Of a stretch of DNA of 53,102 nt, positions 39,037 to 48,525 are shown piece by piece (the stretch's first letter is position 1; each line of letters starts with the position of its first letter). Where the stretch lies: NCBI GenBank assembly GCA_903960515.1, contig CAJCBL010000114.1, positions 1 to 53,102 of the forward strand. The letters are read 5' to 3'. The notes beneath the pieces were generated by a model. The model saw nothing but the letters and a program-made list of their open reading frames with translations. It was not told where the DNA came from and searched no databases. This DNA is from an uncultured Verrucomicrobiota bacterium. GTDB taxonomy: Bacteria; Verrucomicrobiota; Verrucomicrobiia; Opitutales; Opitutaceae. The position numbers were made by a program, and so were the translations under genes.

Positions 39037-40163
39037 GATATCATGCAAGCACCGGCACCGCGCGCACCACAGTTTCATGGAGGTTTGCCACCGTCGGGCA
39101 GAAATATTAACCGCGAAGAACGGACTCTCCGCTTCGTCCTATACACTGGGTTCGCTACCGGCTACTCGCTACTAGCGAATCCGAGGCAGGTCCAGTCTTT
39201 GACTGGATCACTCGCTTTCTAACCGCAAGGAACGCAGAGAGCATAAAGAGCGGAATCCCCGCCGTACTCGCCACTTTCCGCCTCGGAGCGCCACTTACCA
39301 CGTGGCATTCCTGCTGTAGCGCAGCCCTTCAGTTCGCTGTGCCCCCCAGGTGCCGTCTGTGGTGAATAGGTAGTTCGACGCGAGCATAGGGGGAGGATCG
39401 CCCCCATCCGCTCTCTGCGTTCTTTGCGGTTAACAATGTCCTCCTCCAGCCAAAATAGAACACTTCACAGAAGCAAACGAAGAGAACAACGAGTGGAAGA
39501 TGATTGAGATATACCAGTCACACGCCGGAGCGGACGCTTGAACGGTGACCACCCAGAAGGTGAAACGCCGAGCCCACTACCTCATTCTTCGTGACCTTCG
39601 TTAACTACTGTAAATCGAACCGGTGCGTTTCGGTGCGCGCCGATGAATCCATCAACCACAACAGTGTAAATCTGTTCGACCGAATTCGGCGCTTTGCGCT
39701 CGAAAGAACCCGGCAAGAACGCGTGCCGCGAGGCCACACCGGAATGCACGACGGGCTCCTGAACCAGTCAGCCCCCTAAGACGTTGGACCCAACGCACGA
39801 GGTCCGAAAGAATGCTTCAACCGACGAGCCGAGCGGCTGCGGTAACAGTGAAGGCTGTAGGGACCGCTACGGGACCGCCGGAGAAAAACGTCGGTCCCCG
39901 CGCGGCCAAGGGCGATCAAGGCGTCGGCGGAGCCAGCGGGGGCGGCGGGTTGGGGCGGACAAGGGGGGGAATTGGGCGAATCTGCCTCCGGGGGGCCCTC
40001 GCTGGGGAGCGGCCGCCACTGCCGGTGTGAGTCGGACTATTTCGGGCAAGGCTGCGCAAACACGAAATGAAAGTGGGAGACCTCAATAGTGTCGCGGCCC
40101 GGCACAAAACCGCTTGCACGGTTTGCGGAGGGGGCGAGCGGTTCCATCCCGGTTGGCTCCACT
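39037..40163. other. Repeat-rich spacer after the secretion locus
   Basis: About 1.1 kb with no gene I can support. At 39100-39440 it carries modules seen again at 48.8-49.6 kb: AACCGCAAGGAACGCAGAGA and its inverse TCTTTGCGGTTAAC, TACTCGCTACTAGCGAAT, the hairpin TCCAGTCTTTGACTGGA (39191-39207), and GGAGCGCCACTTACC at 39285-39332. Open frames at 39591-39779 and 39784-40089 have compositionally biased, domain-free translations. At 40107-40124 there is a small inverted repeat, AAACCGCTTGCACGGTTT, beyond the 3' end of the next minus-strand gene. Confidence 0.5.
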
Positions 40164-40745
40164 CTACTGAGCAGGGAACTGGGGGCGGTATTGGCCGGTG
40201 ATCGCCCAGGCGAAGAGCACATCCTCCTCCTGCGCGCCGCGGCCGATGTTATGGATCACTAGCGGCGTACCCGATTTCGCCTTGCGGTCGGCTACGACCC
40301 CGGTGTGCACCAACCCGTGGCCAAGATCCCAGGTTACGATGTCGCCGGGTTGGAAGTCAGCGGCGGCCCGCCCGGGAGTGAGAGACCAGCCCTTGCGACG
40401 AAAGAACGTCTGCAGGTTGGGAACGCGGCGGTGGTCGATGTTGGCGTCGGGTTTCTTCAACCCCCAGTTCTTCGGGTAGGCCGGGAAGGCGGCGCCCATG
40501 TCCTCGTGCACAGCCTTCTGCAGATCGAAGCGGTGGGCGATGCGTAGCGCCCGGATGACCACATCGCAGCACACCCCGGTATCCGCCGGTACATCGCCGC
40601 CGGGGTAGGCGAGTTTGCGGTAGGCGGGGTCGTAGGAGGTTGTCACGCCTACTTGGGCACGCGCGGCTTCGGCCATGGGCGAGCCCGGCAGCGCGGGGAC
40701 GAGGGCCAGCAGGAGCGGAAGGACGGACAGGCGGAGGCGGAGCAT
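40164..40745 (-). CDS. DUF1287-family exported protein
   Basis: The 193-residue product has an N-terminal signal peptide (LRLRLSVLPLLLALVPALPGSPMA). The following domain matches DUF1287 as I know it: SYDPAYRKLAYPGGDVP, TGVCCDVVIRA, a central NIDHRRVPNLQTFF, then FQPGDIVTWDL, GLVHTGVV and VIHNIGRGAQEEDVLF. The family has the layout of an NlpC/P60-like hydrolase fold, with a Cys in TGVC and a His in HTGVV as the natural candidates for catalysis. Its substrate is not established, though a cell-envelope role is likely. It is divergently arranged with the next gene, 117 bases apart, so both promoters lie in that gap. Confidence 0.88.
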   Translation of the reverse strand: MLRLRLSVLPLLLALVPALPGSPMAEAARAQVGVTTSYDPAYRKLAYPGGDVPADTGVCCDVVIRALRIAHRFDLQKAVHEDMGAAFPAYPKNWGLKKPDANIDHRRVPNLQTFFRRKGWSLTPGRAAADFQPGDIVTWDLGHGLVHTGVVADRKAKSGTPLVIHNIGRGAQEEDVLFAWAITGQYRPQFPAQ

Positions 40746-40862
40746 CGGGGCGGGAGTTTCGGCGACGCTCGGGGCGGGATCAATCGGGGACTGGGGAGGC
40801 GGTCGGGCCGCAGGGGGAAGTTTGTTGTTGCCGGGATGGGGGCCGGACGATCGGTTGACAGT

Positions 40863-41444
40863 ATGTCAGCCAAAGTTCTTGTTCTTCACGGCCACCCCGA
40901 CGAGAGCAGTTTTTGCTCCGCGTTGTCGCGCGCCTATGCCGCGGGGGCGCGGGGAGCGGCGGCGGAGGTGCGCGAGTTGCACCTCGGCGCACTGGAGTTC
41001 GATCCGGTGTTGCGCGCCGGCTACGCCAAGGCCCCCGCCCTGGAGCCCGATTTGTTGGCGGCGCAGGAGGCGATGCGCTGGGCGGACCATCTGGTGTGGT
41101 CCTATCCGATCTGGTGGGGGCTGCCGCCGGCGCTGGTGAAGGGCTTTGTTGAACGCGTGTTTGCTCCCGATTTCGCCTTCCGCCGCCGGGAGGGCTCGCT
41201 GCTTCCCGAGGCCTTGCTCAAGGGCCGTTCGGCGCGCCTGCTCGTGACGATGGATGCTCCACCGTGGTACTACAGGTGGATTACCGGGGCGCCGGCGCAC
41301 CGGGCGATGAGCCGGGCGACGCTCGGGTATTGCGGAGTGAGCCCGGTGCGGATTTCCGAGTTCGGTTCGGTGCGAGGATCCTCGGAGGCCAAGCGCGCCG
41401 CGTGGTTGAAAGTTGCTGGCGAACTGGGCCGGCTCCGGGCGTAA
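40863..41444 (+). CDS. NAD(P)H-dependent oxidoreductase, flavodoxin fold (quinone reductase/KefF-like)
   Basis: The product is 193 residues from MSAKVLVLHGHPDESSF. The same frame is open to 40653, but the extension overlaps the divergent gene and is Arg/Gly-rich spacer, so I use 40863. The family reduces quinones with NAD(P)H using bound FMN or FAD. Visible signatures are the N-terminal phosphate loop HGHPDESSFCSAL, the flavin-side segment WSYPIWWGLPPALVKGFVERVF (about residues 78-99), and GYCGVSP near residue 160. The size is typical of the Flavodoxin_2 family. There is no signal peptide; it is cytoplasmic. It appears to be monocistronic. Confidence 0.87.
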   Translation: MSAKVLVLHGHPDESSFCSALSRAYAAGARGAAAEVRELHLGALEFDPVLRAGYAKAPALEPDLLAAQEAMRWADHLVWSYPIWWGLPPALVKGFVERVFAPDFAFRRREGSLLPEALLKGRSARLLVTMDAPPWYYRWITGAPAHRAMSRATLGYCGVSPVRISEFGSVRGSSEAKRAAWLKVAGELGRLRA

Positions 41445-41629
41445 GATACGGAGCGGGGCGTTGGCGGGGTAACGGATCCCGGGCGCCCAACGCGGTTCCC
41501 CACTTTGGAGCCTGCGCCGGATGCCGCCGTGCGCCGAGGCGGGCGCCTCGCCCCGTGGCGGGGATCTCAAGGGCGAGAGTAAGCTCCGGGGCCCGGGCCG
41601 ACTCCACCGGTGGAGGGATACGGAGTTGC

Positions 41630-41793
41630 TAAGCCGCAACCATTCGGTCGAGAGCCCAGAGCAGAGCGCCGAGGGCCTAGTCACCGAGCAAGCATGTGGA
41701 AGCACGCCTGCTTCTGAGCCGATCACATGTGGTTGGGCTCTCGGCACTCGGCTCTGGGCTGCATCGTCACAGCTTAGCCGTAACCATGCAGTC
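41630..41793 (+). repeat. Second dispersed repeat family, copy A
   Basis: The stretch contains TTCGGTCGAGAGCCCAGAGC, AGAGCGCCGAGGGCCT, GGAAGCACGCCTGCTTC, GCCGATCAC and GGCTCTCGGC. It corresponds through most of its length to 43914-44103. Both copies end in GCATCGTCAC and an AGCCGT motif, directly before a palindromic element. Confidence 0.7.
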
Positions 41794-41896
41794 GTACCGG
41801 TTTGCGCGCGGACAGCGCCCGAATTCCTGTAGCTCGCCGTAGGAGCGTGGTTGCAGGCGATTCAGTGCGCAGATCGCGTGCAAGCACGCTCCTACG
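41780..41896 (+). repeat. Dispersed arm-plus-palindrome element, copy E2
   Basis: The arm GTAACCATGCAGTCGTACCG to CGAATTCCTGTAG is followed by the palindrome at 41838-41896 (CGTAGGAGCGTGGTTGC to GCAAGCACGCTCCTACG). It has the same orientation as E1. Confidence 0.8.
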
Positions 41897-41975
41897 ACTG
41901 ACTGGGGCTCGGGTAGGGTTGGGTCGCGTCGGGCCTGCGCAGATCGCGTGCAAGCACGCTCCTACGACTGACTGG
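41866..41975 (+). repeat. Perfect 40-bp direct duplication of the palindrome's right half
   Basis: Bases 41866-41905 recur unchanged at 41936-41975 (TGCGCAGATCGCGTGCAAGC and the following 20 bases). The second copy stops eight bases before the end of hemL. Confidence 0.9.
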
Positions 41976-41982
41976 CCACGAC

Positions 41983-43320
<1,338 letters not shown>

Positions 43321-43913
43321 GGGGAGCAAGGACAGCGTGGGGAGCCGAGGTGCCCAAGCCAATCCCTGAGCGAGGTGTTTTCGCGTTTGGCGGGCCGGTG
43401 GCGGATGGGGGCGGTGCGCTGTGTTGGTAGCGGCCAGATGGCGGCGAATGGAGGCAGCCGCATTGGGCTGGCGGCGAGGCGCCACTGCCTGACCGACCAA
43501 GGGGCCACCAGGGGTTGGCCTGGGGAAATGTAGTGAGATTTCGCCTTCCTTGTGCCGGGGCTGTACCGGGCGTGCGAGATGCCGGCGGTTCGCACCGGCG
43601 AACTCAAAACCTCGATGCGCCGGCTCGCTCCCGAGCCGCAACCATGCAGTCCGATGGCATTATCACTCTGTTCTCCAGCGGTGGAGTAGGGGCGTTGCGG
43701 CGCTTCGCTAACGCAGAGCGATGATGAACGCGGAACTTGAAAAGAAGTAGCGAGTAGTGGGTAGCGCGTAGTGGGTATCCCGCCGGTCTCCGACTTACGG
43801 TCGCCGTACTCTGCCTTCTGCACTCACCGGTCTTTCGTTAGGCCCGCCGCTCCGCACTCCGCACCGTCTGTGATCGCACCGGTACGGTCACAAGGTCCGA
43901 GCCTGCAATCGGA
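43321..43913. other. Spacer upstream of hemL with repeat fragments
   Basis: No gene is supported. At 43741-43785 there is AGTAGCGAGTAGTGGGTAGC, the inverse of the CTACTCGCTAC motif found at 39.15 and 48.95-49.07 kb. At 43636 CAACCATGCAGTCC resembles the arm end of the dispersed element. The hemL promoter should lie here, but I see no clear boxes. Confidence 0.45.
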
Positions 43914-44103
43914 CTGCATCGTCACGGTTGAGCTGTGACCGTTCGGTCGAGAGCCCTGAGCAGAGCGCCGAGGGCCTGCTCACCGAGCGAGCCCGTGGAA
44001 GCACGCCTGCTTCGGAGCCGATCACTGGTGGTTCGGCTCTCGCCATTCTACTCGCGGCGCGCGACCCCGGTCTGCATCGTCACGGCTAAGCCGTGACCGT
44101 TCA
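43914..44103 (+). repeat. Second dispersed repeat family, copy B
   Basis: Matches 41630-41793 over TTCGGTCGAGAGCCCTGAGC, AGAGCGCCGAGGGCCTGCTC, GTGGAAGCACGCCTGCTTC and GCCGATCAC. It ends in the perfect hairpin GTCACGGCTAAGCCGTGAC (44079-44097), and starts with a diverged version of it, GTCACGGTTGAGCTGTGAC (43921-43939). Confidence 0.7.
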
Positions 44104-44104
44104 G

Positions 44105-44226
44105 TAGGAGGAGCGTGCTTGCACGCGATTCAGAGTGCAGATCGCGTACAAGCACGCTCCTGCTACGGCGAGCACCGGAATCCGGGCGCTGTCCGAGCCC
44201 AAAGCGGTGCGCTTGCAGGGCCACGG
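44105..44226 (-). repeat. Dispersed arm-plus-palindrome element, copy E3 (inverted)
   Basis: The palindrome at 44105-44167 (GGAGCGTGCTTGCACGCGAT to AAGCACGCTCCTGCTAC) is followed by the arm in reverse (GCACCGGAATCCGGGCGCTG to CTTGCAGGGCCACGG). It directly follows repeat B and ends about 120 bases past the 3' end of rpiB. Confidence 0.75.
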
Positions 44227-44345
44227 ACTAGCCGGGCGGAGGGCTGGGCTCTATTGCCGATCGCTTTTCAGGATGAGGACCTGGCGAGAGCACGCATGCT
44301 CCCGCGCGGGCCCGGCATCTGTCTCCTCTTGAACGCGACCTGGCT

Positions 44346-44786
44346 TCAGACCTCTATCTGGCGGATACGACGGACGTGGCGCGGGTCGTTGCTGAAAGGC
44401 GTCTCCAGCCAGAGCTGTACGATCTTCAACGCCATCTCGAGGGAGATCATACGCTCGCCCAAAGCGAGCACGTTGCCATCGTTGTGGTCGCGGTTGGCCA
44501 CGGCGGTCTCCTCGCTCCAGCACAGGCCGCAGCGCACCCCCTTGACCTTGTTGGCGACGATGGCCTCCCCGTTGCCCGAACCGCCCAGCACGATGCCGCG
44601 GTCGAACTCGCCGCTGGCTACCGCCTCGGCCGTGGGGCGGATGAAGGCCGGGTAGTCGCACGATTCGGTGGAGTAGGTGCCGAAGTCGCGCACGGTGTAC
44701 CCCTGGGAGAGGAGCAGTTTCTTGATCTCTTCCTTGTAGCGGAAGCCGGCGTGGTCGGAGCCGATGGCGACTGAGAGCTTGGGCAT
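44346..44786 (-). CDS. rpiB: Ribose-5-phosphate isomerase B (glutamate-type)
   Basis: The product is 146 residues from MPKLSVAIGSDHAGF; the frame's extension to 45257 lies antisense to the lipoprotein gene and is rejected. RpiB interconverts ribose-5-phosphate and ribulose-5-phosphate in the pentose phosphate pathway. The phosphate/ring-opening motif GSDHAGF is at 9-15, and the catalytic loop reads GGSGNGE with Glu74. E. coli RpiB uses a cysteine just before this loop, whereas mycobacterial RpiB uses the equivalent glutamate, so this one belongs to the actinobacterial type. ANKVKGVRC, the HNDGNVLALGERM stretch and the final helix also fit. It is divergent from the lipoprotein gene, with a 111-base gap. 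Confidence 0.93.
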   Translation of the reverse strand: MPKLSVAIGSDHAGFRYKEEIKKLLLSQGYTVRDFGTYSTESCDYPAFIRPTAEAVASGEFDRGIVLGGSGNGEAIVANKVKGVRCGLCWSEETAVANRDHNDGNVLALGERMISLEMALKIVQLWLETPFSNDPRHVRRIRQIEV

Positions 44787-44897
44787 GGTGGGAAAAGAGG
44801 CGCACCTTGGAGGCGCCCACGCCGCTTTGCAATGGCGGGTTGCGTGGAAACCAGCGCCATGTTTGGGTGTCGCAGTTCGCCCAATCCATTCCCCCCG

Positions 44898-45308
44898 ATG
44901 ACGTCTCAACGATTTGCTCTCGCGGTGCTTGCCTGCGCGCTGGCCTTGGCCGGTTGCTCGACCCCCGATTCGCGCATCCAGAAAAACACCAGCGCGTTTG
45001 CCGGCTACCCGCCGGCTGTGCAGGCGAAGATCCGTGCCGGTGAGATCGAGGTGGGCTACACGCCCGCGATGGTCGCACTGGCCTTGGGCAGAGCGGACAG
45101 GGTCTACCGCCGCCAGACTGCCGCGGGCGAAACCGAGGTGTGGGCCTACGCCGACAAGACGCCGAGCATCGGCTTTGGCATCGGCATCGGGGGCGGTGGG
45201 CACCACTCCAGTGGAGGAGTGGCGCTGGGTACTTCGACCGGTGGCGACCGCCTGCATGTTGTATTCAACCAGGGCAAGGTGACGGCGATCGACCGATTTG
45301 AGCGGTAG
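44898..45308 (+). CDS. Small lipoprotein with a glycine-rich segment
   Basis: The product is 136 residues from MTSQRFALAVLACALALAGC, a type II signal peptide with the lipobox LAGC and the lipidated Cys at residue 20. The earlier ATG at 44832 would spoil the signal peptide. After the anchor come AFAGYPPAVQAKIRAGEIEVGYTPAMV, ALGRADRVYRR and WAYADK, a pattern like the SmpA/BamE-type small fold of outer-membrane lipoproteins. A glycine/histidine stretch (GFGIGIGGGGHHSSGG) and a last strand (LHVVFNQGKVTAIDR) follow. I cannot name the family. It is probably held in the outer membrane facing the periplasm. Confidence 0.82.
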   Translation: MTSQRFALAVLACALALAGCSTPDSRIQKNTSAFAGYPPAVQAKIRAGEIEVGYTPAMVALALGRADRVYRRQTAAGETEVWAYADKTPSIGFGIGIGGGGHHSSGGVALGTSTGGDRLHVVFNQGKVTAIDRFER

Positions 45309-45375
45309 GAGCGGACCCCCGCTGGTCGGCGGGGCAATGCGCCGGGCAAAGGCAATCCGGAGTGGCGAACCAACC

Positions 45376-45427
45376 CGGCACTACATCGTCTCGGCACTAC
45401 ATCGTCTGTTCGCGAGGGAAACTCGCG
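45376..45427 (+). repeat. 16-bp tandem duplication and short hairpin after the lipoprotein gene
   Basis: CGGCACTACATCGTCT occurs twice in a row (45376-45391 and 45392-45407). Straight after comes the hairpin CGCGAGGGAAACTCGCG (45411-45427), a six-base stem with no T-run. It might act as a weak terminator. Confidence 0.6.
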
Positions 45428-45586
45428 GGAGCCGAGGGCCCGCAGGTGGCGTGATACCACTGCGAAGTGGGCCGTGAACTTGGGCATGCTCAGGGGCCGG
45501 GCGCGTAGCCGCTCCGATGCCGCTGACACGCATGGCGCGCTTCACTATCCGCGGTGCTGATCTGGCAGGGCCGTAACCATTCCTTT

Positions 45587-45698
45587 GAGCGTGCTGGCAC
45601 GCGCTTCAGGGCGCAGATCGCGTGCAAGCACGCTCCTGCGGCTGGCACCGGAGTTCGTGCACTGCCTGAGCGCAATGCGGTACGACTGCACGGTTCGA
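45587..45698 (-). repeat. Dispersed arm-plus-palindrome element, copy E4 (inverted)
   Basis: The palindrome at 45587-45636 (GAGCGTGCTGGCACGCGC to GCGTGCAAGCACGCTCC) is followed by the arm in reverse (GGCACCGGAGTTCGTGCACT to GCGGTACGACTGCACGG). It lies between the lipoprotein gene and the 3' end of leuS. Confidence 0.78.
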
Positions 45699-45927
45699 CG
45701 AGGGGGGCGACCGGTTCTCTCCCGGCCGCTCTGCTCTGCTCGGACGCGGGGCGGGCCGTATGTCCTGTAGGAGTGGACCACGGATGGGACGAGGGTTTCG
45801 CTACGGCGGGGAGGTCTCGCAAACGAAGCGGCCCGGCGGTGAGGCCGGGCCGTGGGGGAGGACGGGGGAGTTCTGGTTCCGATCAATGTGCACTCCGAAA
45901 TCCGCACTCCGAAATTGGGAATCAGCG

Positions 45928-48525
45928 TCAGCCCACCACCAGATTCAGGATGCGCCCGGGCACGAAGATCACTTTGCGGATGGTCTTGTCGGTGGTGAAT
46001 TCCTGGACCTTGGGGAGGGCGAGGGCGGCGTCGCGGGCTACGGCTTCGGTGGCGGTCTTCGCAAGGAGGAGCTCGCCGCGCAGTTTGCCGTTCACCTGTA
46101 CCACCACCTTCATCGTGTCGGTAACAAGCTTGGACTCGTCGTAGGCCGGCCACGGGGCGGTGCCGAGCTGCTGTGTCTCGCCGAGGCGCTCCCACAGCTC
46201 GTGGGCCATGTGCGGGGCGAAGGGCTGCAGGATCTGCACGAAGGCCTTGATGGTGGCGCGCGACACCTTCTCCGACTTCTGGATCTGGCTGCGCAGTATC
46301 ATCATCTGCGGGATGGCGGTGTTGTAGCGCAGGCCCTCGATGTCCTCGCCTACCTTCTTGATCGTGGCGTGCAGGAGCTTCTCGGTCTCGGCGTCGGGCT
46401 CGGCGCCGTCTACGATCTTGGCGCGCACCTGGCCGTCCTCGCCGATGATTTCGCGCCAGAGGTTGCGCAGGAAACGGTGTACACCCTCGATGTTGTTCGG
46501 GCTCCAGGGTTTCATCGCCTCGAGCGGCCCGAGGAACATGAGGTAGAGGCGCAGCGTATCGCTGCCGTAGTCGGCGATGATGGCGTCGGGGTTGGCTACG
46601 TTACCACGGCTCTTGGACATCTTTTCGCCGTCCTCACCCAGGATGATGCCCTGGTGGAAGAGCTTGGTGAAGGGCTCGCTGGTGGGAACGGCGCCGATAT
46701 CGAAGAGCACCTTGTGCCAGAAACGCGCGTACAGGAGGTGGAGCACGGCGTGCTCGGCGCCGCCTACGTAGAGGTCGGGCACGCCCCAATACTTGAGCGC
46801 CTCGGGCGAGGCCAGGGCGGTGGAGTTCTGGGTGTCGGTGTAGCGCAGGTAGTACCAGCAGGAGCCGGCCCACTGCGGCATCGTGTTGGATTCGCGGCGA
46901 CCCAGGATCCAGAGCGCGCCGGCGGGGCGCGGCTCGGAGGCGGGTACGGACTCGCCCGTGGCGGGCTGGTACCAGATGTCGATCCACTCGGGCATCGAGG
47001 CCAGCGGACTCTCGCCGGTGCCGGTGGGCTGGTAGCTCTTCACGCTCGGGAGCTGGAGGGGCAACGCGCTCTCGGGCAGCGGCAGGGCGTAGCGCGTCTC
47101 ACCGTTGAACACACAGGTGACGGGCTCGGCCGGGAGCTGCGGAAGCGCGGCTCCGCTGGCGACGGTGGCGCGGTAGTCGGGCTCGCTCACCCAGACGATG
47201 GGGAAGGGCTCGCCCCAGTAACGCTGGCGCGAGAAGAGCCAGTCGCGCAGCTTGAATTGCACGGTGGCCTTGCCGCGTTTTTCGGCGACGAAGCGGGAGT
47301 CGAGCTTGTCCTTGGCCTGGGTGGGGGTGAGGCCGGTGCACTCGCCGGAGTTGATGAGCTTCACCTCGCCGCCCTTGTCGCAGAACGGCAACTCCACGGC
47401 AGAGCCGTCGGCCGGGGCGATGACCTGCGGGATGGGAAGGTCGAATTTCTTGGCGAACTCGTAGTCCCGCTCGTCGTGGGCGGGCACTGCCATGATCGCG
47501 CCTGTGCCGTAGCTCGCGAGCACGTAGTCGGCGATCCATACGGGGACCGGCGCGCCGGTGGCGGGATTGGTGGCGTAGGAGCCGGTGAACACGCCCGACT
47601 TGTCCTTGGCCAGCTCGGTGCGCTCGAGGTCGCTCTTGGAGGCGGTGGCCTTCACATAGGCGTCCACCGCGGCCTTCTGGGCCGGTGTGGTCAGCCGGCC
47701 GGCGAGGGCGTGCTCGGGGGCGATCACCATGTAGGTGGCGCCGAAGATGGTGTCCACCCGCGTGGTGAAAATGCGGAGCCGCTCGCCGGGGAGCCCGGGG
47801 AGGTCGAACTCGACCTCGCTGCCCTCGCTGCGGCCGATCCAGGCCTCCTGCATCCGTTTGGTGGAGTCGGGCCAGTCGAGGTCCTTGAGGTCGGCCAGGA
47901 GGCGGTCGGCGTAGGCGGTGATGCGCAGCACCCACTGGCGCAGCGGGCGGCGCTCGACCGGGTGTTTGCCCACCTCGGACAGGCCGTCGATGACCTCCTC
48001 GTTGGCGAGCACAGTGCCGAGGGCCGGGCACCACCACACGGGCTTCTCCTCCACGTAGGCCAGGCCGCGGTTGAAGAGCTGGAGCCAGATCCACTGCGTC
48101 CAGCGGAAGTATTTGGGGTCGGTGGTGTTGATCTCGCGGTCGAAATCGTAGGACACGCCGAAGGCCTTGAGCTGGCGCGCGAAGGTGGCGATGTTCTCCG
48201 CGGTCACCTCGGCGGGGTGGCGGCCGGTTTTGACGGCGTAGTTTTCGGTGGGCAGGCCGAAGGCGTCCCAACCGATGGGGTACAGGACGTTGAAACCCTT
48301 GGCGCGCTTGTAGCGGGCCATGATGTCGGTGATCGCGTAGTTTTCGCAGTGGCCGAGGTGCAGGCCGGCGCCCGACGGATACGGGAACATGTCCAGGACG
48401 TAGTACTTCGGGCGCGAGCCGCCGGTGAGGGCGCGCTGGGGCTTGAGCTCGTCCCACACGCGCTGCCAGCGCGGTTCGAGCTCGTTGAAGTTGTAGTCGG
48501 CGGAGGGAGGAGTCGGCGTCTGCAT
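45928..48525 (-). CDS. leuS: Leucyl-tRNA synthetase
   Basis: The 865-residue class I synthetase attaches leucine to tRNA-Leu and is the normal size for bacterial LeuRS. The HIGH motif reads HLGH at 56-59 (FPYPSGAGLHLGHCENY). The KMSKS motif is exact at 635-639 (EDGEKMSKSRGNV). The CP1 editing domain lies in between; GSEVEFDLPG marks its start. Zinc-region cysteines (VWWCPALGTVLA) and the tRNA-binding C-terminal domain (VQVNGKLRGELLLAKTATE) are present. The start at 48525 (MQTPTPPSADYNFNELEPRWQ) fits the family; the frame's longer version is spacer. Strong codon bias leaves a 942-residue antisense frame opposite, which is an artefact. It is flanked by repeat-rich spacers on both sides. Confidence 0.98.
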   Translation of the reverse strand: MQTPTPPSADYNFNELEPRWQRVWDELKPQRALTGGSRPKYYVLDMFPYPSGAGLHLGHCENYAITDIMARYKRAKGFNVLYPIGWDAFGLPTENYAVKTGRHPAEVTAENIATFARQLKAFGVSYDFDREINTTDPKYFRWTQWIWLQLFNRGLAYVEEKPVWWCPALGTVLANEEVIDGLSEVGKHPVERRPLRQWVLRITAYADRLLADLKDLDWPDSTKRMQEAWIGRSEGSEVEFDLPGLPGERLRIFTTRVDTIFGATYMVIAPEHALAGRLTTPAQKAAVDAYVKATASKSDLERTELAKDKSGVFTGSYATNPATGAPVPVWIADYVLASYGTGAIMAVPAHDERDYEFAKKFDLPIPQVIAPADGSAVELPFCDKGGEVKLINSGECTGLTPTQAKDKLDSRFVAEKRGKATVQFKLRDWLFSRQRYWGEPFPIVWVSEPDYRATVASGAALPQLPAEPVTCVFNGETRYALPLPESALPLQLPSVKSYQPTGTGESPLASMPEWIDIWYQPATGESVPASEPRPAGALWILGRRESNTMPQWAGSCWYYLRYTDTQNSTALASPEALKYWGVPDLYVGGAEHAVLHLLYARFWHKVLFDIGAVPTSEPFTKLFHQGIILGEDGEKMSKSRGNVANPDAIIADYGSDTLRLYLMFLGPLEAMKPWSPNNIEGVHRFLRNLWREIIGEDGQVRAKIVDGAEPDAETEKLLHATIKKVGEDIEGLRYNTAIPQMMILRSQIQKSEKVSRATIKAFVQILQPFAPHMAHELWERLGETQQLGTAPWPAYDESKLVTDTMKVVVQVNGKLRGELLLAKTATEAVARDAALALPKVQEFTTDKTIRKVIFVPGRILNLVVG

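Noticed and set aside
39591..40089. Two small plus-strand frames (62 and 101 residues)
   Set aside because: Arg/Gly-rich translations with no motif, and open frames of similar quality in other frames of the same spacer.
43321..43641. N-terminal extension of the hemL frame
   Set aside because: The added residues are translated repeat spacer; HemL families start at the equivalent of 43320.
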